Shown here: positions 49,681 through 62,890 of the stretch, piece by piece
Position numbering within the stretch: position 1 is the first letter of the stretch
Layout of the letters: the number at the start of each line of letters is the position of its first letter
Assembly: GCA_002751075.1 (NCBI GenBank)
Contig: NAOQ01000049.1
Location: 178,808-242,807, forward strand
DNA length: 64,000 nucleotides
DNA from: Ichthyophonus hoferi
Taxonomy: Eukaryota > Opisthokonta > Ichthyosporea > Ichthyophonida > Ichthyophonidae
Direction of reading: 5' to 3'
Program-made: the position numbers and the translations under genes
Notes under the pieces: generated by a model
The model's database searches: none
Told to the model about the DNA's origin: nothing
The model's input: the letters and a program-made list of their open reading frames with translations, nothing else

Positions 49681-52225
49681 CTATGTATGGTAGCCCTCCA
49701 CCAAGGAACTATTAAGGCGTTTAAGCCTCTCTATCTCTTGCTTGAGGCTGGCATTCTCAGCCATTACTTTTTTAAACTGAGAATAAGAGTTAAGAGGAGA
49801 TGGTGCGCGTGTGTTAGTGCATTGCATTGACCTCTTCCTATCCTTCAGTTTTGTTTTATCTTGCCTGAAAAGGATGACGCATATATATGCACAGCAAAGT
49901 TATAAAACATGGGTCTGGGTAATAGTATAAGGATACCAATAGCTCATATAGTATTACCTATAAGAGCATTAAATCAATTTTCTTAGTCCGTGTAAAGCAG
50001 ATAAAACACGTAGAAGAAATATGTAGTATAGTATAAGCCGGCCAACAGACAACGCAAAACTAGAACTAAAACAAAAGACAGTACAGAACCTACCTCCACC
50101 TCCTGTTTTTTATAAATCTGTAGGTGTGTGGGATATTCTTGTGTAATCACATACACCCGTTCTAGAGTTTCTCTGTAAATTCGGTAGGTTGTTACTATAC
50201 GTTCGGATTCCTCATAGGTAAGCAGTCGGTTGTCCTTCTTATCCTGGCTACTGACTGAGTCAAGGGCATCAGGCAGCACAGATACACTGGAGGTGTGGGC
50301 GAGAGGATATTTAGGCAGGAAAGAATAGAATATGTGGATAAAAGGGAAGAAAACAGACCAGTACCTCACCTCCCCTTCCCCCTCCCCCGTGGTAGAAAGG
50401 CTAGCTATTGGGTGTGGTAGTGGGTGGTACCTAATAACTGATTGGATGGAGCAATGGAGTAACGTATGATAGGTCATAATATACAAGCTGGTTCACATGT
50501 GGCCTCAGGCAGGCCAGTTATGGCATTGCAGATGAATATCAGTCTATATGAACCATAAGAGCCAATAGGTTGCTTGAATGGTCTAAATTCTTGCGCATCT
50601 AGCCCAATAGCATGTTTGCTTGCATAACCAATTATGTGCAAGCTTTAATGTTATGCGCCACCACACCCTTATTGGGAAAAACCTATTTAATGTTGTATAT
50701 AGATATCAATAAGTCAGGAACGTCGGCTTGAGATTAAAGTACAATTAGGTATACATATACATACATTGAATCAGGAATGAATAGCATATGGTTTAGAGTC
50801 CATCACCTAGCTCTACATTTACTTCTATGAACTCCAATTCCAAGAAATCATCCGAGATAAGGAAAGGGGTGTAGTAAGAAGGATAAAGAAAGAAAACAGA
50901 GAGGGAAATGTATGTTAGCATGCTTGTATGTATATGTGGAAAACGTAAGTAGAGAGGGGAATGCAACAATGTAGCATATAGTATGCACATACCAGTCGGA
51001 GAGGTTCTTGGGGTCGGGTGATAGCCTCCCAGCGCAGCCCTCCTCCTCCTTCTCCTCCTCTGGCTCTGACACCTTTCCGCCTGCTACTAATGGGGTATCA
51101 AATAGGAAAATCCCATGATTAGAGGTAGGCTTCATACAATATCTGGATCTATAAATAGATCTGTATATATATATATTGCAATATTATGTAGCCCAATGAA
51201 TGTCATTAAAACATGTGACTCTTTATATTCCAGAAATTGAATGAGAAATAATTAACATATTGAGAGACCGGTAAAACTATAGTCAGCCAATCACCGCATG
51301 TAGCTAAACTGTTTCACAACCTCGTATCCTTAAATAACCGTCCCCCTTCTCCATCTATATTCTCTTTCCCCTATCCTTCTTCCTATTGGTCTCGGTAGGA
51401 TTCTACCTCTCATACTAGCCCTGCCCCCACACCCTCTTTCCTGCTCTATCCTGGCCCCTGACCCACCTTCATATAGGAGCTGCATCTCCGGCTCTTCAAC
51501 TGTGTATGTGCTACTGGTCCGTGCCTTGGTGGCCTGTGGCTGGGTGTCCTCAGGCGGTTCCATCTCCCCCCCCTCCTGCACCTCCTGGTCCATCTCTGAA
51601 CTATTGTCATTGGCCACATCTAAACTTTCAATCCGCGCTTTCTTCACTTGTTTTTGCATTGCTACTGGTGGATTGTCATTAGTAACCTCTACCCCATCAC
51701 CCTCACTATCTGAAGGGTCCTCGCCCTGTGTTCTATGCGGGACTTTCTTCCTATGGGGCTTCTTAGATGATTGTGGTACTTGGTAGCCCAGCTTTGCACA
51801 ATAATTAGTCCAATGCCGTTTAACTATTTTTTTTAGTTGATTTTCCAATCGTTGAGTTGCTGCTGTCATCTGGAAGTCTTGTTTGTTGTGTGACTGAAGG
51901 ATGGGGGTAGCGAGGGAGAGAGGAGATAGGTTAGGATAAAGAGACATGGCCCACATGGTCTGTGATCAAATATGTATGCATTTACATGCCGAGTTGAGAC
52001 AGTACGCTAATTAGAGTATAGGATAAAGAAAGCAGCTAAACTATGCCACAAACAATAATTATCACTTGCATCATTACTACTATTATTAACATTAAAAATA
52101 AAATGACTACGAGTCTGATCCTATGTTCATGCTGCTTCGCTTGTGCCTGAAATATAATTAGAATTGACTTGATATAGGCCTAATTCGTGTTGTTATTATT
52201 ATTGTTACTATTACTATGATTACTA

Positions 52226-52256
<31 letters not shown>

Positions 52257-55200
52257 TATTACTATTACTATTACAATTACTGTTATTACCATTACTATTA
52301 TTATTACTATTACTATTACTATTACTATTACTATTACTATTACTATTACTATTACTATTACTATTACTATTANNNNNNNNNNNNNNNNNNNNNNNNNNNN
52401 NNNNNNNNNNNNNNNNNNNNNNNNNNNNNNNNNNNNNNNNNNNNNNNNNNNNNNNNNNNNNNNNNNNNNNNNNNNNNNNNNNNNNNNNNNNNNNNNNNNN
52501 NNNNNNNNNNNNNNNNNNNNNNNNNNNNNNNNNNNNNNNNNNNNNNNNNNNNNNNNNNNNNNNNNNNNNNNNNNNNNNNNNNNNNNNNNNNNNNNNNNNN
52601 NNNNNNNNNNNNNNNNNNNNNNNNNNNNNNNNNNNNNNNNNNNNNNNNNNNNNNNNNNNNNNNNNNNNNNNNNNNNNNNNNNNNNNNNNNNNNNNNNNNN
52701 NNNNNNNNNNNNNNNNNNNNNNNNNNNNNNNNNNNNNNNNNNNNNNNNNNNNNNNNNNNNNNNNNNNNNNNNNNNNNNNNNNNNNNNNNNNNNNNNNNNN
52801 NNNNNNNNNNNNNNNNNNNNNNNNNNNNNNNNNNNNNNNNNNNNNNNNNNNNNNNNNNNNNNNNNNNNNNNNNNNNNNNNNNNNNNNNNNNNNNNNNNNN
52901 NNNNNNNNNNNNNNNNNNNNNNNNNNNNNNNNNNNNNNNNNNNNNNNNNNNNNNNNNNNNNNNNNNNNNNNNNNNNNNNNNNNNNNNNNNNNNNNNNNNN
53001 NNNNNNNNNNNNNTTATTAATAATATTAGTATACACAAGAAATACAAAATGATACAGATTGTTGACAAGAGGCCATCGGTCTACCTGGGGGAGAGAAATA
53101 AAACGACAATAGAACACTGAAAATCAGGACAGACAATAGGAGGGTTCAGAGATAACGTGTGCATAGGGGTAATATAACAACGCTAATACTATTACTAGTA
53201 GTAAAAATAACAATAGCAATAGCAATAATAATGAGTGTGTGACAATTATAATAATTATAACAAGGATATAGATAGTAACCATGGCGACAGTCTAAAAAAC
53301 GCTGAATGCTTGGAGAAACGCAACCGTAGAGAAGTAGCGAGGCTATGAAACCACGGGAATATGACGGAAAAGCAATAGTTGGGTTGTACAAGACAGCGCT
53401 ACTGTATAAGCAAGGAGAGGTATATGGAGGAAGGAAGTCAAAAACCTAGCGATATACATACAGGCTGTATGAAGTCTACATCCAGGATGCCTATCACACC
53501 CTTGCCCACTGAACTTCCTCCTTTAAACACCTCCCAGTAAGCTTTGATCAGTCTCTGGCGGTGGTACAGCAAGAAGCCCATTGGTATGTGAGAGCTGTTG
53601 CTCCCGTTGCGACCCTCCATCTCCTCCGCAAACCCCACTGCACATTCAGCCCCCATACACTTATGAGTGGTTGTAGAGATTACGTATAGGTGTGTGTTTG
53701 TGTGTTTGAGTACATCTGCGTGTAGATGTATGTATGATAGTATGTATGTATGTGTGTATATATGCATATGTATATACGTATATATGTATGTATGTATGTA
53801 TTTATGTATGTATGTATGTATGTATATATGTATATATGTATGCGTGTATGTATGCATGCATGTATGTATATACATATATAATAACGTATAGGTGCGTGTT
53901 GGTGTTTTTGTGCATTTGTGTATGTATGCATGTATACATATATGTATTTATGTATACAGGTATATATTAAGTACTTATACAATAACGTATATGGAGATAA
54001 GTGAGGTGCCAATAGGCTAGAAGACACAGGGGTCTTACCATTAATGGTGTATTTTCTTGACCTATCAGTCATAGTGGTAATGGAGGGCATGTAACTATAT
54101 GGTGCCATGTGAATCATATTCTCTTCAAGCTTGAACGACTGCTTGTACAAAACACATCAATCCATCGATCACGTGCCTAGCGCAAAATAAATAAACCAAT
54201 TGGGATAGACTAACAAAAGAATAAAATAACTGTCTAAGCACTGAAGGGATGGTAGGGAGCTTGTAATGATTACTATAACATGTACGATGTCGAGGTAGAC
54301 AACCAATAAGTATATATATAGTGTAGTATATTTATAGAAATACTGGATGTGGGTAGAGGAGAAAATACATATGGCATTACATATCCGTCAGTAAACAGAG
54401 AGGGTATATAGGATACCGGTACAATTACATACCTTAACCCTGTGGCCACGTAGTAGAAAGTCAAAGTCAGAGCGCACATTCCGATAAAGGACGGCAATGT
54501 ATTTCATAAGAGAAATCTTGTAGCCTTTATACTTCCACTAGATGGAACGCCCCAGTCAGTTCCTGACTTTAACCCTATCGTTTATTAGTTTATAGCTCTA
54601 TAGTATATAACCCTATAGTATATAGCCCTATAGTATATGGGCACTATGTACACATACACCCTCAAGATGACTAGTTTATGTTTTATCACTACCCGTCCAC
54701 CTATCATCTCTACTCTCTTCGTTATATTTCACACCGGGTTATGGCTGGCATCATGTGAACGTGAAGAACTGTGACGCATGCATCTGCGTTTCTATTGGCA
54801 GGCACATGGGTTATGACGTACCGCCACCTCATTATTTAGTAGCAGTTCTTGCTCGTCCTGGATTGGTCGAAGACGTATGTCATCTTTGGCAAAATCAAAA
54901 TCCTGCATAATGATTAGAGAGGAGATTTAGCCTCTCTCCCAGTACCCACCCATATATATATATGATATCTGGCCAATAAAAACTCTTCTGATTACATTGC
55001 TACACATTTGCATGTCTAGATTGGTAGGCAGGGGTCCACGTGGTAGATATATATATATATACGGCCCAACCATCTCCACCTCATTGTTCTTCACCAACGG
55101 CCTTTCATTAATACTAGCCATCCATGGCCATTAGGTGATCTAGGCAGATCATCCATAGTTATAAATCAACCAATCAGCTCATCCCTACACCCACCCTTAC

Positions 55201-55661
55201 ATTTGGGCTCTCTCTCTCTTTCCATTGGCCTATGTCGAAATATACATGCATGATATATGCGCACTAACTTACCAACTCCAGTTGCCCCTGTTCATTCTGC
55301 CATAGGTTATAGATAACAATCCTTGTATAGTAATCATACACGTCATCACCTGGCACCGCAGTGCCAAAGTTCTCTAACAGGGCGTCTACTGTCTTGTAAG
55401 GGCTCCATTTCATTAAAAGGGCTGTAAATAAAGAGAGAGAGAAAAAGTATAGTGGGTTAGCGTATGTGGACGTATGCCTAGATATGTCACGGAAAGGAAG
55501 CGGGCTGGGTAGAGAGAAGGACAAAAGAGGGGCTGGTTAAAAGAGTGTATGTATATATTGTATGTATATAGTGCATATATGTATATATAGGGAAACAGAG
55601 AGAGAGATCACCGTGTATTGCCAGAATGGGCTTGGTAGGTAATTGTCTAATTATTATTATT

Positions 55662-55724
<63 letters not shown>

Positions 55725-58700
55725 AACACCCCAGGTAGGTAGACAAGGATGAGACCTGAGAGAGATGGGAAAGGAAACAAAAGATAAAGGAAAAAAGTAA
55801 TTGGATATAACCTTGAGGAAAGAATGGCATATATATAAGCCAATGAATGTGCGTACCTGTTTTATGTGTGGGAACCTAATTGTATATGATGGATGATAGT
55901 ATATATGTCAGCACACATCCATCCAGAGGGACCTAGAAAACCAAAGCTATATCTACTATACACATACATGGCAAGTAGAGTAGTTATTTGCATTTACACG
56001 CTAGCTGTTCAATAACTGAACCTAACTAACGGGCCCACCTACCAAGATTCTCACTCCATTGAGTCCTATTGCCATGGTCCATTGGCTGGCCAGATTTATC
56101 CCAAGACACCATAGGTACTATTACATCCTCTAACGACTCCTGTATGTAAGAAGGATGGGGTGGGGGGGTGGGGGGGGCAAGGAGACGTGTATCCCATGTC
56201 ATTGTAGTGTAATTGGGTGAAGTGGTAATGTGCAAACTGGATAGTCTGGTATAATATGTGTAAATAGAACATTTACTCAACGATTTAAAATTATAAATAA
56301 AAATTAATGTAGTAACCTAAGTGGTACAAATGCATCTAGTTGATCTACAATGCATATATACATCGACATCTCTACGTAGGTAAGCCATTAGTATCGGTTT
56401 TAAAATTCAATAGGTTTTTATATGAACCTATCATGTGTAAGCAGGCCTGTGCCTATGTGTATAGAGTGTAGATATATACGTACGTCCTAGGACCTCCTTA
56501 CCTCCTGCAGGAAGGTATAGGAAAGCAGGCCTATACTACGACTGTCAGTCTGACGAGAGCGGGTAAACACCAAGGCATCTGATCCTAGCCTCATAGTGCT
56601 AGACTTGAATCCATTGCCATACTGTCCAATCTTACCCTTACCTGGTACCCTCCCTATTAGGTTCCCATTGACGCCCTCTTCATCCTATACATAGCTGTGT
56701 ATACCTGTATATACACCCCAACAAGCTTGCTAACTATACATTCGCTACTACTTATCTCTTAATATGTTTGTCTGTCTCTGGTTATTATTCTCTTTCCCCT
56801 TAACTCTTGTGACCCTTGCCAAGCCATGTACATAAGGTCCAATTGGAAATTAGAATAAACCAATTACACGTCACCGTGGCGATGCTACCCAATCATTTCC
56901 CAATTTTACCCCCCTCCACCAATCATACCCACCTTCCTTCGTACATATACCAAAGCTCAACATGCGGTGCAGGCCATCATGGTCCATACCACCACCATCA
57001 TCCATCACAACCAGCATAGGCTCCCCATTCTCAGGGTTTATCTCCACGTTGCACACTAGAGATCAAAGGAATAGTGTGGTTAGAATAGGTTGCCAAGCCA
57101 GGGAGTCGACCATTGATCCATTGGTTTAAAGTCAATAGGTTCAGTAAAGACAGCTAGTGCTAACCAATAAAATGTTCGGGTTAGTTATAATGGTTGAGCC
57201 ATGCTGTACATACTAGGGTTGCGTGATCTCATCATTGTATGATTAGTGTAACTGTGGGATAGGCTATTCGCGCAATATAATTTTAAAGAATATAATTTTA
57301 CCATAATTTAATTTTAAATAAAAGCATTAAACATCTTGCAATATAATTTAATGTAATTTAAAACAATATAATAAAATATGCCATATAGATATGACAGCCA
57401 GTGATTGATGACGCGATATGCAATTGATTAATACTCAGTACATATATAACCTTGCCTGCACCTGTATGTTAGCTATACCAATGCTCTGTTTGCAGCAATA
57501 AAGATAAGATACGACTCAGATATTGGATAATAGGAACTAATCTTATAATGCCAAAAACCCCTACTGGTATAGAGGCCTGGAAAGGCAGCCCTCACCACCC
57601 ATACCATGTATGAAGTATCCCCATATATCTATCTACACAGCTACTGCCCCCATCGGCCCTATCCTATCTCACCCTCTATCCATATCACTCTTCTTTCTTT
57701 CTAGGCCTCCCCTCTCTGTAAACCTCAATATGAATGTGTGGTTGTAAATGTATATTTAATTGTCTGTCTAGTTGAACAAGTGCTTGTGAAGTGCGTGTAT
57801 GTATGGGTTCCTACATGTATATAAACACATGGGGCCCATATTTAATTCTGGGTATTTTCCGTAGACTTGGCTATAGTGATAATATTCACATATAATAATT
57901 AACCCATACACAATACACCTATAGACAATCAGTCAAGATCATGAAAAACACCACACTGGAAAGTAGAAAGGCAGCTTTTTCCTAAAAATAGGAGAAAGAA
58001 TAGAGGCTGAAAGCCCACAATAAACCATGAAAATATAATTAAAAGCACTTTAAACATTAAAAAATAATTGAAAAATATTCCTTGTCAATCAATTGTAAAC
58101 AAAACACACTTAAGACAATAGAATATAAATAACAATAGTTAATAACATTAAAATATAAATAAATAAACTCAGGTTCTAGACCCCCAGGGCACACACAGAC
58201 ATATGTAGATTGATCTTCATCATAAGCGTTATCAAGAAGTTCAGCAATAGCACCCAAGGCCCACTCGTGGGATGTTGCATTGGCATGAAGGAACTTTGGG
58301 TGTAGGCGGGACCTTCCCACTCCCTCCTTATACTGTAAAGCTGGTCTGCATGCTTTCTATATAGGTAGGGTCAGGGTCCATCCATCACAGCGCATAGTTT
58401 AGCATGGTGTTATTGACACCTGGTATGATGTATCTTATGTGTGGTCATTACTAGGGTGGATAGGTTAGGTGGCTACCGTAATGTTACGGTATATAGTATG
58501 ATTAATATTATTTTAGATAGTAATATTATAGTATATAGTAGTATTATAGTATATAGTATGATTATTTGTATATAGTAATATTATAGCATTTCTGTCAATA
58601 AAACTATATTATTCTCAATTCTATGGTCTCATCAAGGTGCAAATGTATTGTACAATATGTTTATAATCTAGTATATAGGAATGCTTGTAATATATGATAT

Positions 58701-58993
58701 AACTGAGGTATTTTTTCAACAGAAACCTGATGTGCATTCAATAACATACTATTACTGTCCAAGATGGAGTGGTAAAGGAGTGGTAAGGAATAGTGAAGGA
58801 GAGAGACAAAGACACACATTGAAAACCCTCTTACCTGGGTTACATTAAGTTGTTCACCCGCCTGCCAGAAATTTCGTGTCCTTTTTATGGGCTTCGCATT
58901 TATGTCCTCCAAGGGAGCAGCTCGGGTAGTAGCAACAGTAGTAGGCTCAGCTTTTAGAAATGAATCGGGGTCGGCTTTAAAAGAAAACTCCAT
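49681..58993 (-). CDS. MORC: MORC family GHKL ATPase (microrchidia), plant-like, no CW zinc finger seen
   Basis: Fourteen exons on the minus strand, from the 5' end: 58993-58835, 58332-58197, 57055-56933, 56677-56502, 56139-56043, 55421-55273, 54902-54822, 54531-54433, 54138-54039, 53637-53462, 51893-51467, 51086-50993, 50286-50094 and 49776-49681 (TAG at 49681-49683). They encode about 701 aa. MORC proteins are nuclear ATPases that dimerise on ATP binding and compact chromatin. The GHKL motifs are intact: N-box AELLDNAYDE (about residues 83-92), G1 box DDGGGM (117-122) and G2 box GQYGNGFKSSTMRLGSD (from about 157). The S5 half has RIVIYNLWQNEQGQLEL, GFLLYHRQRLIKAYWEVF and VIGILDVDFIQP, then SHNKQDF. 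This follows the plant MORC order closely. The tail is acidic and Ser/Lys-rich, ending in a predicted coiled coil. The exon 3/4 junction is ambiguous: 56677 keeps phase, while 56684 has the better acceptor. The 53461-51894 intron contains a run of N. Confidence 0.9.
52197..52372. repeat. ATT/ACT trinucleotide array running into a sequence gap
   Basis: About 58 triplets of ATT and ACT, becoming a regular ATTACT hexanucleotide array before the N run. It lies in the large MORC intron 51894-53461. Confidence 0.9.
52373..53013. other. Assembly gap (N run) in a triplet repeat
   Basis: 641 N flanked by ATT/ACT triplets on the left and TTATTAATAATATTAG on the right, inside a MORC intron. The gap most likely reflects an unassembled repeat, and no coding loss is expected. 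Confidence 0.95.
53695..53950. repeat. (TATG)n microsatellite cluster
   Basis: TATG/TGTA units in two blocks, each preceded by a similar ACGTATAGGTG...GTGTTTG-like lead-in (about 53680 and 53884), suggesting a local duplication. It is inside a MORC intron. Confidence 0.85.
54586..54642. repeat. CCCTATAGTATATAG tandem repeat
   Basis: Three to four copies of a unit of about 15 bp in the MORC intron 54532-54821. Confidence 0.75.
55652..55720. repeat. ATT/AAT self-complementary repeat
   Basis: A short ATT run followed by about 17 AAT units can fold on itself. It lies in a MORC intron. Confidence 0.85.
56153..56180 (+). other. G-rich run (C-rich on the MORC sense strand) beside a splice acceptor
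   Basis: The plus strand has four G runs (GGATGGGGTGGGGGGG then TGGGGGGGG) able to form a G-quadruplex. On the MORC transcript this is a C-rich polypyrimidine tract ending about 14 bases before the acceptor of exon 56139-56043. Confidence 0.7.
58474..58590. repeat. 18-bp palindrome and AGTATATAGTA repeats
   Basis: TACCGTAATGTTACGGTA at 58474-58491 is a perfect palindrome with a 2-nt centre. It is followed by several AGTATATAGTATGATTA-like units, in MORC intron 1. Confidence 0.75.
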
Positions 58994-61900
58994 TATAAGG
59001 TAGCTATATACATATGTACTTGACAGTCAAGCAAAATAAAAAGATAAGGCAACGGTGAGAGAATAACTTAAGCCGTGCAAGTATTTTTTAGAGAGATACA
59101 TAAAACCGTGTTTTGCACATATAAAAGACATAACAGCTATTACTATAACCCTAGTGCTACAACGCTGCTGTGATGATTTGGCGACTTTAAAAATCTAATT
59201 TAATTAAAAAGATGCGATTAATTAGCGATTAATATATATCCTCTTCTGTCCTGATTTCTAGTGGCCACCAGTATGCTTTTAGTCTATGTATTATGACATA
59301 AAGTAGACCATATGTTTATATCACATGAGATATTTACCAAATACCCATATAGGTTATATGCTGTCATCTTAAGTGGATACCTGTTTCATTTCCTGGGTAC
59401 TCTAATAAAATCGGATCTTTATTAAAATTTTACATAGCCGAGTTGAGTACAGTTAATCTGCAAGTCGGAATGAAAAGGCTTCATGATGCTGACCAGAGCT
59501 AAGACCATACGGTATTAAATGTACAACACGGTGCGGTTCCTCATCCCTCACCATTTGACAATGACACCACAATATTTCAACCGGACTGTCTAGACTGATA
59601 TGACAAATACAAAACTACTTACTGTACTTAATCACAAGTCCAGGTAGTGGTATTTGTCTTGAAGAAGTCTACTCTCGTATCTGTTTCCATGACCATACAG
59701 AGAAACTGTGATACCAAATCACACCTTTTAGTTTCCGTTCAGTTTCTAATAATATTCAAAGAGTTATGATGGCAATCCTAAAGTGTTGGAACATTAATAA
59801 TTATCAATTATATACAGAAACAGAAGATGTGATAGTAATCAATCCTAGCAAAAACGCGTATGTAGAAAATAGAAAACGTCAGAGTTCGTAAAAAGAGAAG
59901 ATAAATCTTCTAATCTTGTCGTTAATCTCAAACTGTCTGATGATGTAGAGCCGAAGCTGGAATCCACTTGACGTAGAATTGCTGGTTCCCTACAAATAGC
60001 AAACTCATATTGTAAGTATTTTCTTAGCGGATCCTCAGAGTCAGAGAATCAAATGATTTGCACCCAGTTTGCTTCTTTTACAGACTATGGGATGAAAGAA
60101 GGGTTTTTGACGTGCTTTTTTTTTTTTTTTGGAAATTTTCTTCTTTGTAATATTGTGTTTAAACAGGAATATTTATTTAATTTGGTATTTCTTTGCATAG
60201 TTATAAACATTGAATAATATGAGCAATTATTATTCCATATGTAGCCTAGGAAAATAGTTGTGCAATCTATTGGTGTTAAATGGTAATCCAAGATGATCTA
60301 TCAAAATTAAACCACAAGGGTAGAGATCCTGCGAATATATAATAAGTTATTTTAGATCATATATTTTGGGTCTAGATAGCACATTGCTTAGGCATTATGT
60401 TCAAAACAAGTTCATTTGACTTGCTTAATAAGAAAAATATGTCTTAACATATCTATACTCCATGCATGCAAAGGGAAACATTAAAACGCCTCTTAATTTG
60501 GTATTATTTCTCCTTTTAAATGAATATAGGTTACAGGAATGCTCGTGTCTCTATTTCTTATTCCCAACATATTGTTATGATTGATTATAGCTATTACTTA
60601 CAGAAATATACAAAATTTTAGATAAGCACATTTATTTGTACATGTGATTTGAGTAGTCTCAATCTTAGACTTGTATTCCGGTTATACAGTTTCTTAGTGA
60701 ATAGCTGACCTGCCAGTCATACCTTAGCCTCGATGCACAGTTTAAAAGCTGGAACATTGGATTGGAATTAAGGTTTAAAATTCATCAGATGTGTAAGCTC
60801 CAAATTACAACTTAAAACTATGTTAACTATTATGGAATACTTGGCTTCAGATGAATATGACCTTATCAAATTAAGATAAAATGCCATACCTTGACCTCTG
60901 GTCAAGTCACTTCCAAGTGCCAGAAAGTACCGAATAATTATTCTTACTAAACATAGATTAATTATAAGCTATCATAATTACAGTGTCACACTGCGGAACT
61001 GATAACGACTATACGTAAATTATGCATCAATGTTAGTTGCACTAGTTACAAACTTTCGAGGTACAATGCTATATACTGTTCATATACTTAATGCACACAA
61101 GCACATTAGCTATATATGGCAACCCGAAAGCAGTTTTAGCAAAGCTAATACCAACGGCTTGCAAGATATACCTTAAGCGGTAGACCTTGATTACAGCGTG
61201 ATGTTAAATATATTCTAAAATAGTTATTAATCATGAGATAAATAGCCTCAGAGACTCAGCTAGACCGTGTGAACAATGAAATAGATCACACCTCTGAAAG
61301 TCAGTGAAGAGAAATAAAACCTCGTACAAATATAGTATTGTCTAAATAAGCCCATAAAGCACTTTTCTTGAATAAGATTACCATTACAGAGGGTGATAAA
61401 CAGGAGGATAAATTCAATTGAGTGTGAATATCAGGATAATGCTTCCGACACACAGAAAATAATTATAACACCAGCCCCAGCAGTTCTTAGTATATTTTAA
61501 TTAAGCTATTATTTGTGCCAATCTGTAAGTGAAGCCGAGTATTGGCACAGTTTTATTTCAAGAAGACTTCAATGATAGCCAGAGGACAATTCAATAAGTA
61601 TTACATACACTCTAAAGGAAATAACATCCGTATATTACCCTTCTAAATAATCCGAAGAGTGCATTACAAGAGTCTAGACAATTTTAAAATTCTTAAACAC
61701 ACTTTGCTGATAGGAACCTCACAATAGTCAATACCTACAAAATATTAAAACATTCTATCATCCATAATTAAAATAAGATGAGAGCAGTATAAGTGCAGTT
61801 TTTGGTCCCGAAAGAATACGTTTGTACTAGTAAGCACAAATTTGACATAACAAGTTGCTCCCAACTTGTACACTTTATCTCATCACTCCAACCGTAAAGG

Positions 61901-62890
61901 ACATAAAATAATTTTGTAGGGCATTAACGTGTACAATACGCGTGACCAGTAGCCAAAGGGAGCTAAATTATAGAGGAGTTTCATAGTAAAGTGATTCCAA
62001 GTTTCTAACACTAGGTTAAATAATCTAAAGATAAGGCTGCAAGGCGGTACATAATGTTTTAATAGTTTTGACTCTAATGTCCAGACTATTACTATGTAAA
62101 AATTAACGTAACGTCCTAGCATCAGATCCTTTTACTATTAGACCACACGAGTTGATGGTGGGTAATTATTTAAAATATATAAAGGTAATGGATATCAATT
62201 AAGCAGTTAATTATTGGTTAATGGAGAACAGAAACAGAAACATCTCCATATCCTGTGTTCAAAAATCTAAATGCGACCATTCATAAAATATTCTTATTGA
62301 TTAATACAATTCATGTAAGGTAACAGAGATCCACTAGGAATGTCTGATCCTATCTCGTGTACTTATTTGAATATTTGAATGGCTCATTAGCCAAAGTGCC
62401 TGCAAATTATGCATCGGCAAATTAATTTGAACTATGTGTTTCATTCGGAGCTGATGATCTTGTAACAGAATATAACACATATTCTAATTATGTATTTATC
62501 TTCCACACCATCATGACTAGGTTGTTTATAATAATGAGATAATGATATATTAGCATAGTTAAGACTAATAAAACTCAGATGGGAAATCTGTTTAATAATA
62601 TATTGATCATATTATTCCGGTTGTTGGATGCTCACTGAGCTGATGTATACATCAAATCATAGGTAAATATCACATGAACCAAAGAAATTACTAAACACAT
62701 CAGTGATGGGAAAAAGTTTGAATACTTACACTTATGACAGCCATTAATCTCTGAAAATATTAACCATACTTAAACGTTACCTAAGATTTCCTTCTGGCCA
62801 CTTTTTTCTATAATAGTATGATAATTCAACTATCGTTGCTTTTCGTCTATTTGATAATCTCTTCCTGCATGTCGGCCATGCGCTCTACTC
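58994..62890. other. AT-rich intergenic DNA upstream of MORC
   Basis: 3.9 kb with no supported gene. Short open segments on both strands lack family features. It includes a 19-T run near 60117-60132 and many diverged A-rich stretches similar in texture to 30011-36072. The MORC promoter should lie near 59000-59200, but no clear core element was seen. Confidence 0.55.

Noticed and set aside
53050-53100. Possible MORC exon VDRWPLVNNLYHF after a good acceptor
   Set aside because: The exon ending at 53462 joins 51893 in phase and gives the family order DFIQP-SHNKQDF, so no exon is needed there.
52158-53117. Ile/Val-rich open frames spanning the N run
   Set aside because: They are translations of ATT/ACT triplets extended through N.
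53438-54150. Long His/Tyr/Thr-rich open frames on both strands
   Set aside because: They are translations of TATG/GTAT microsatellite DNA.
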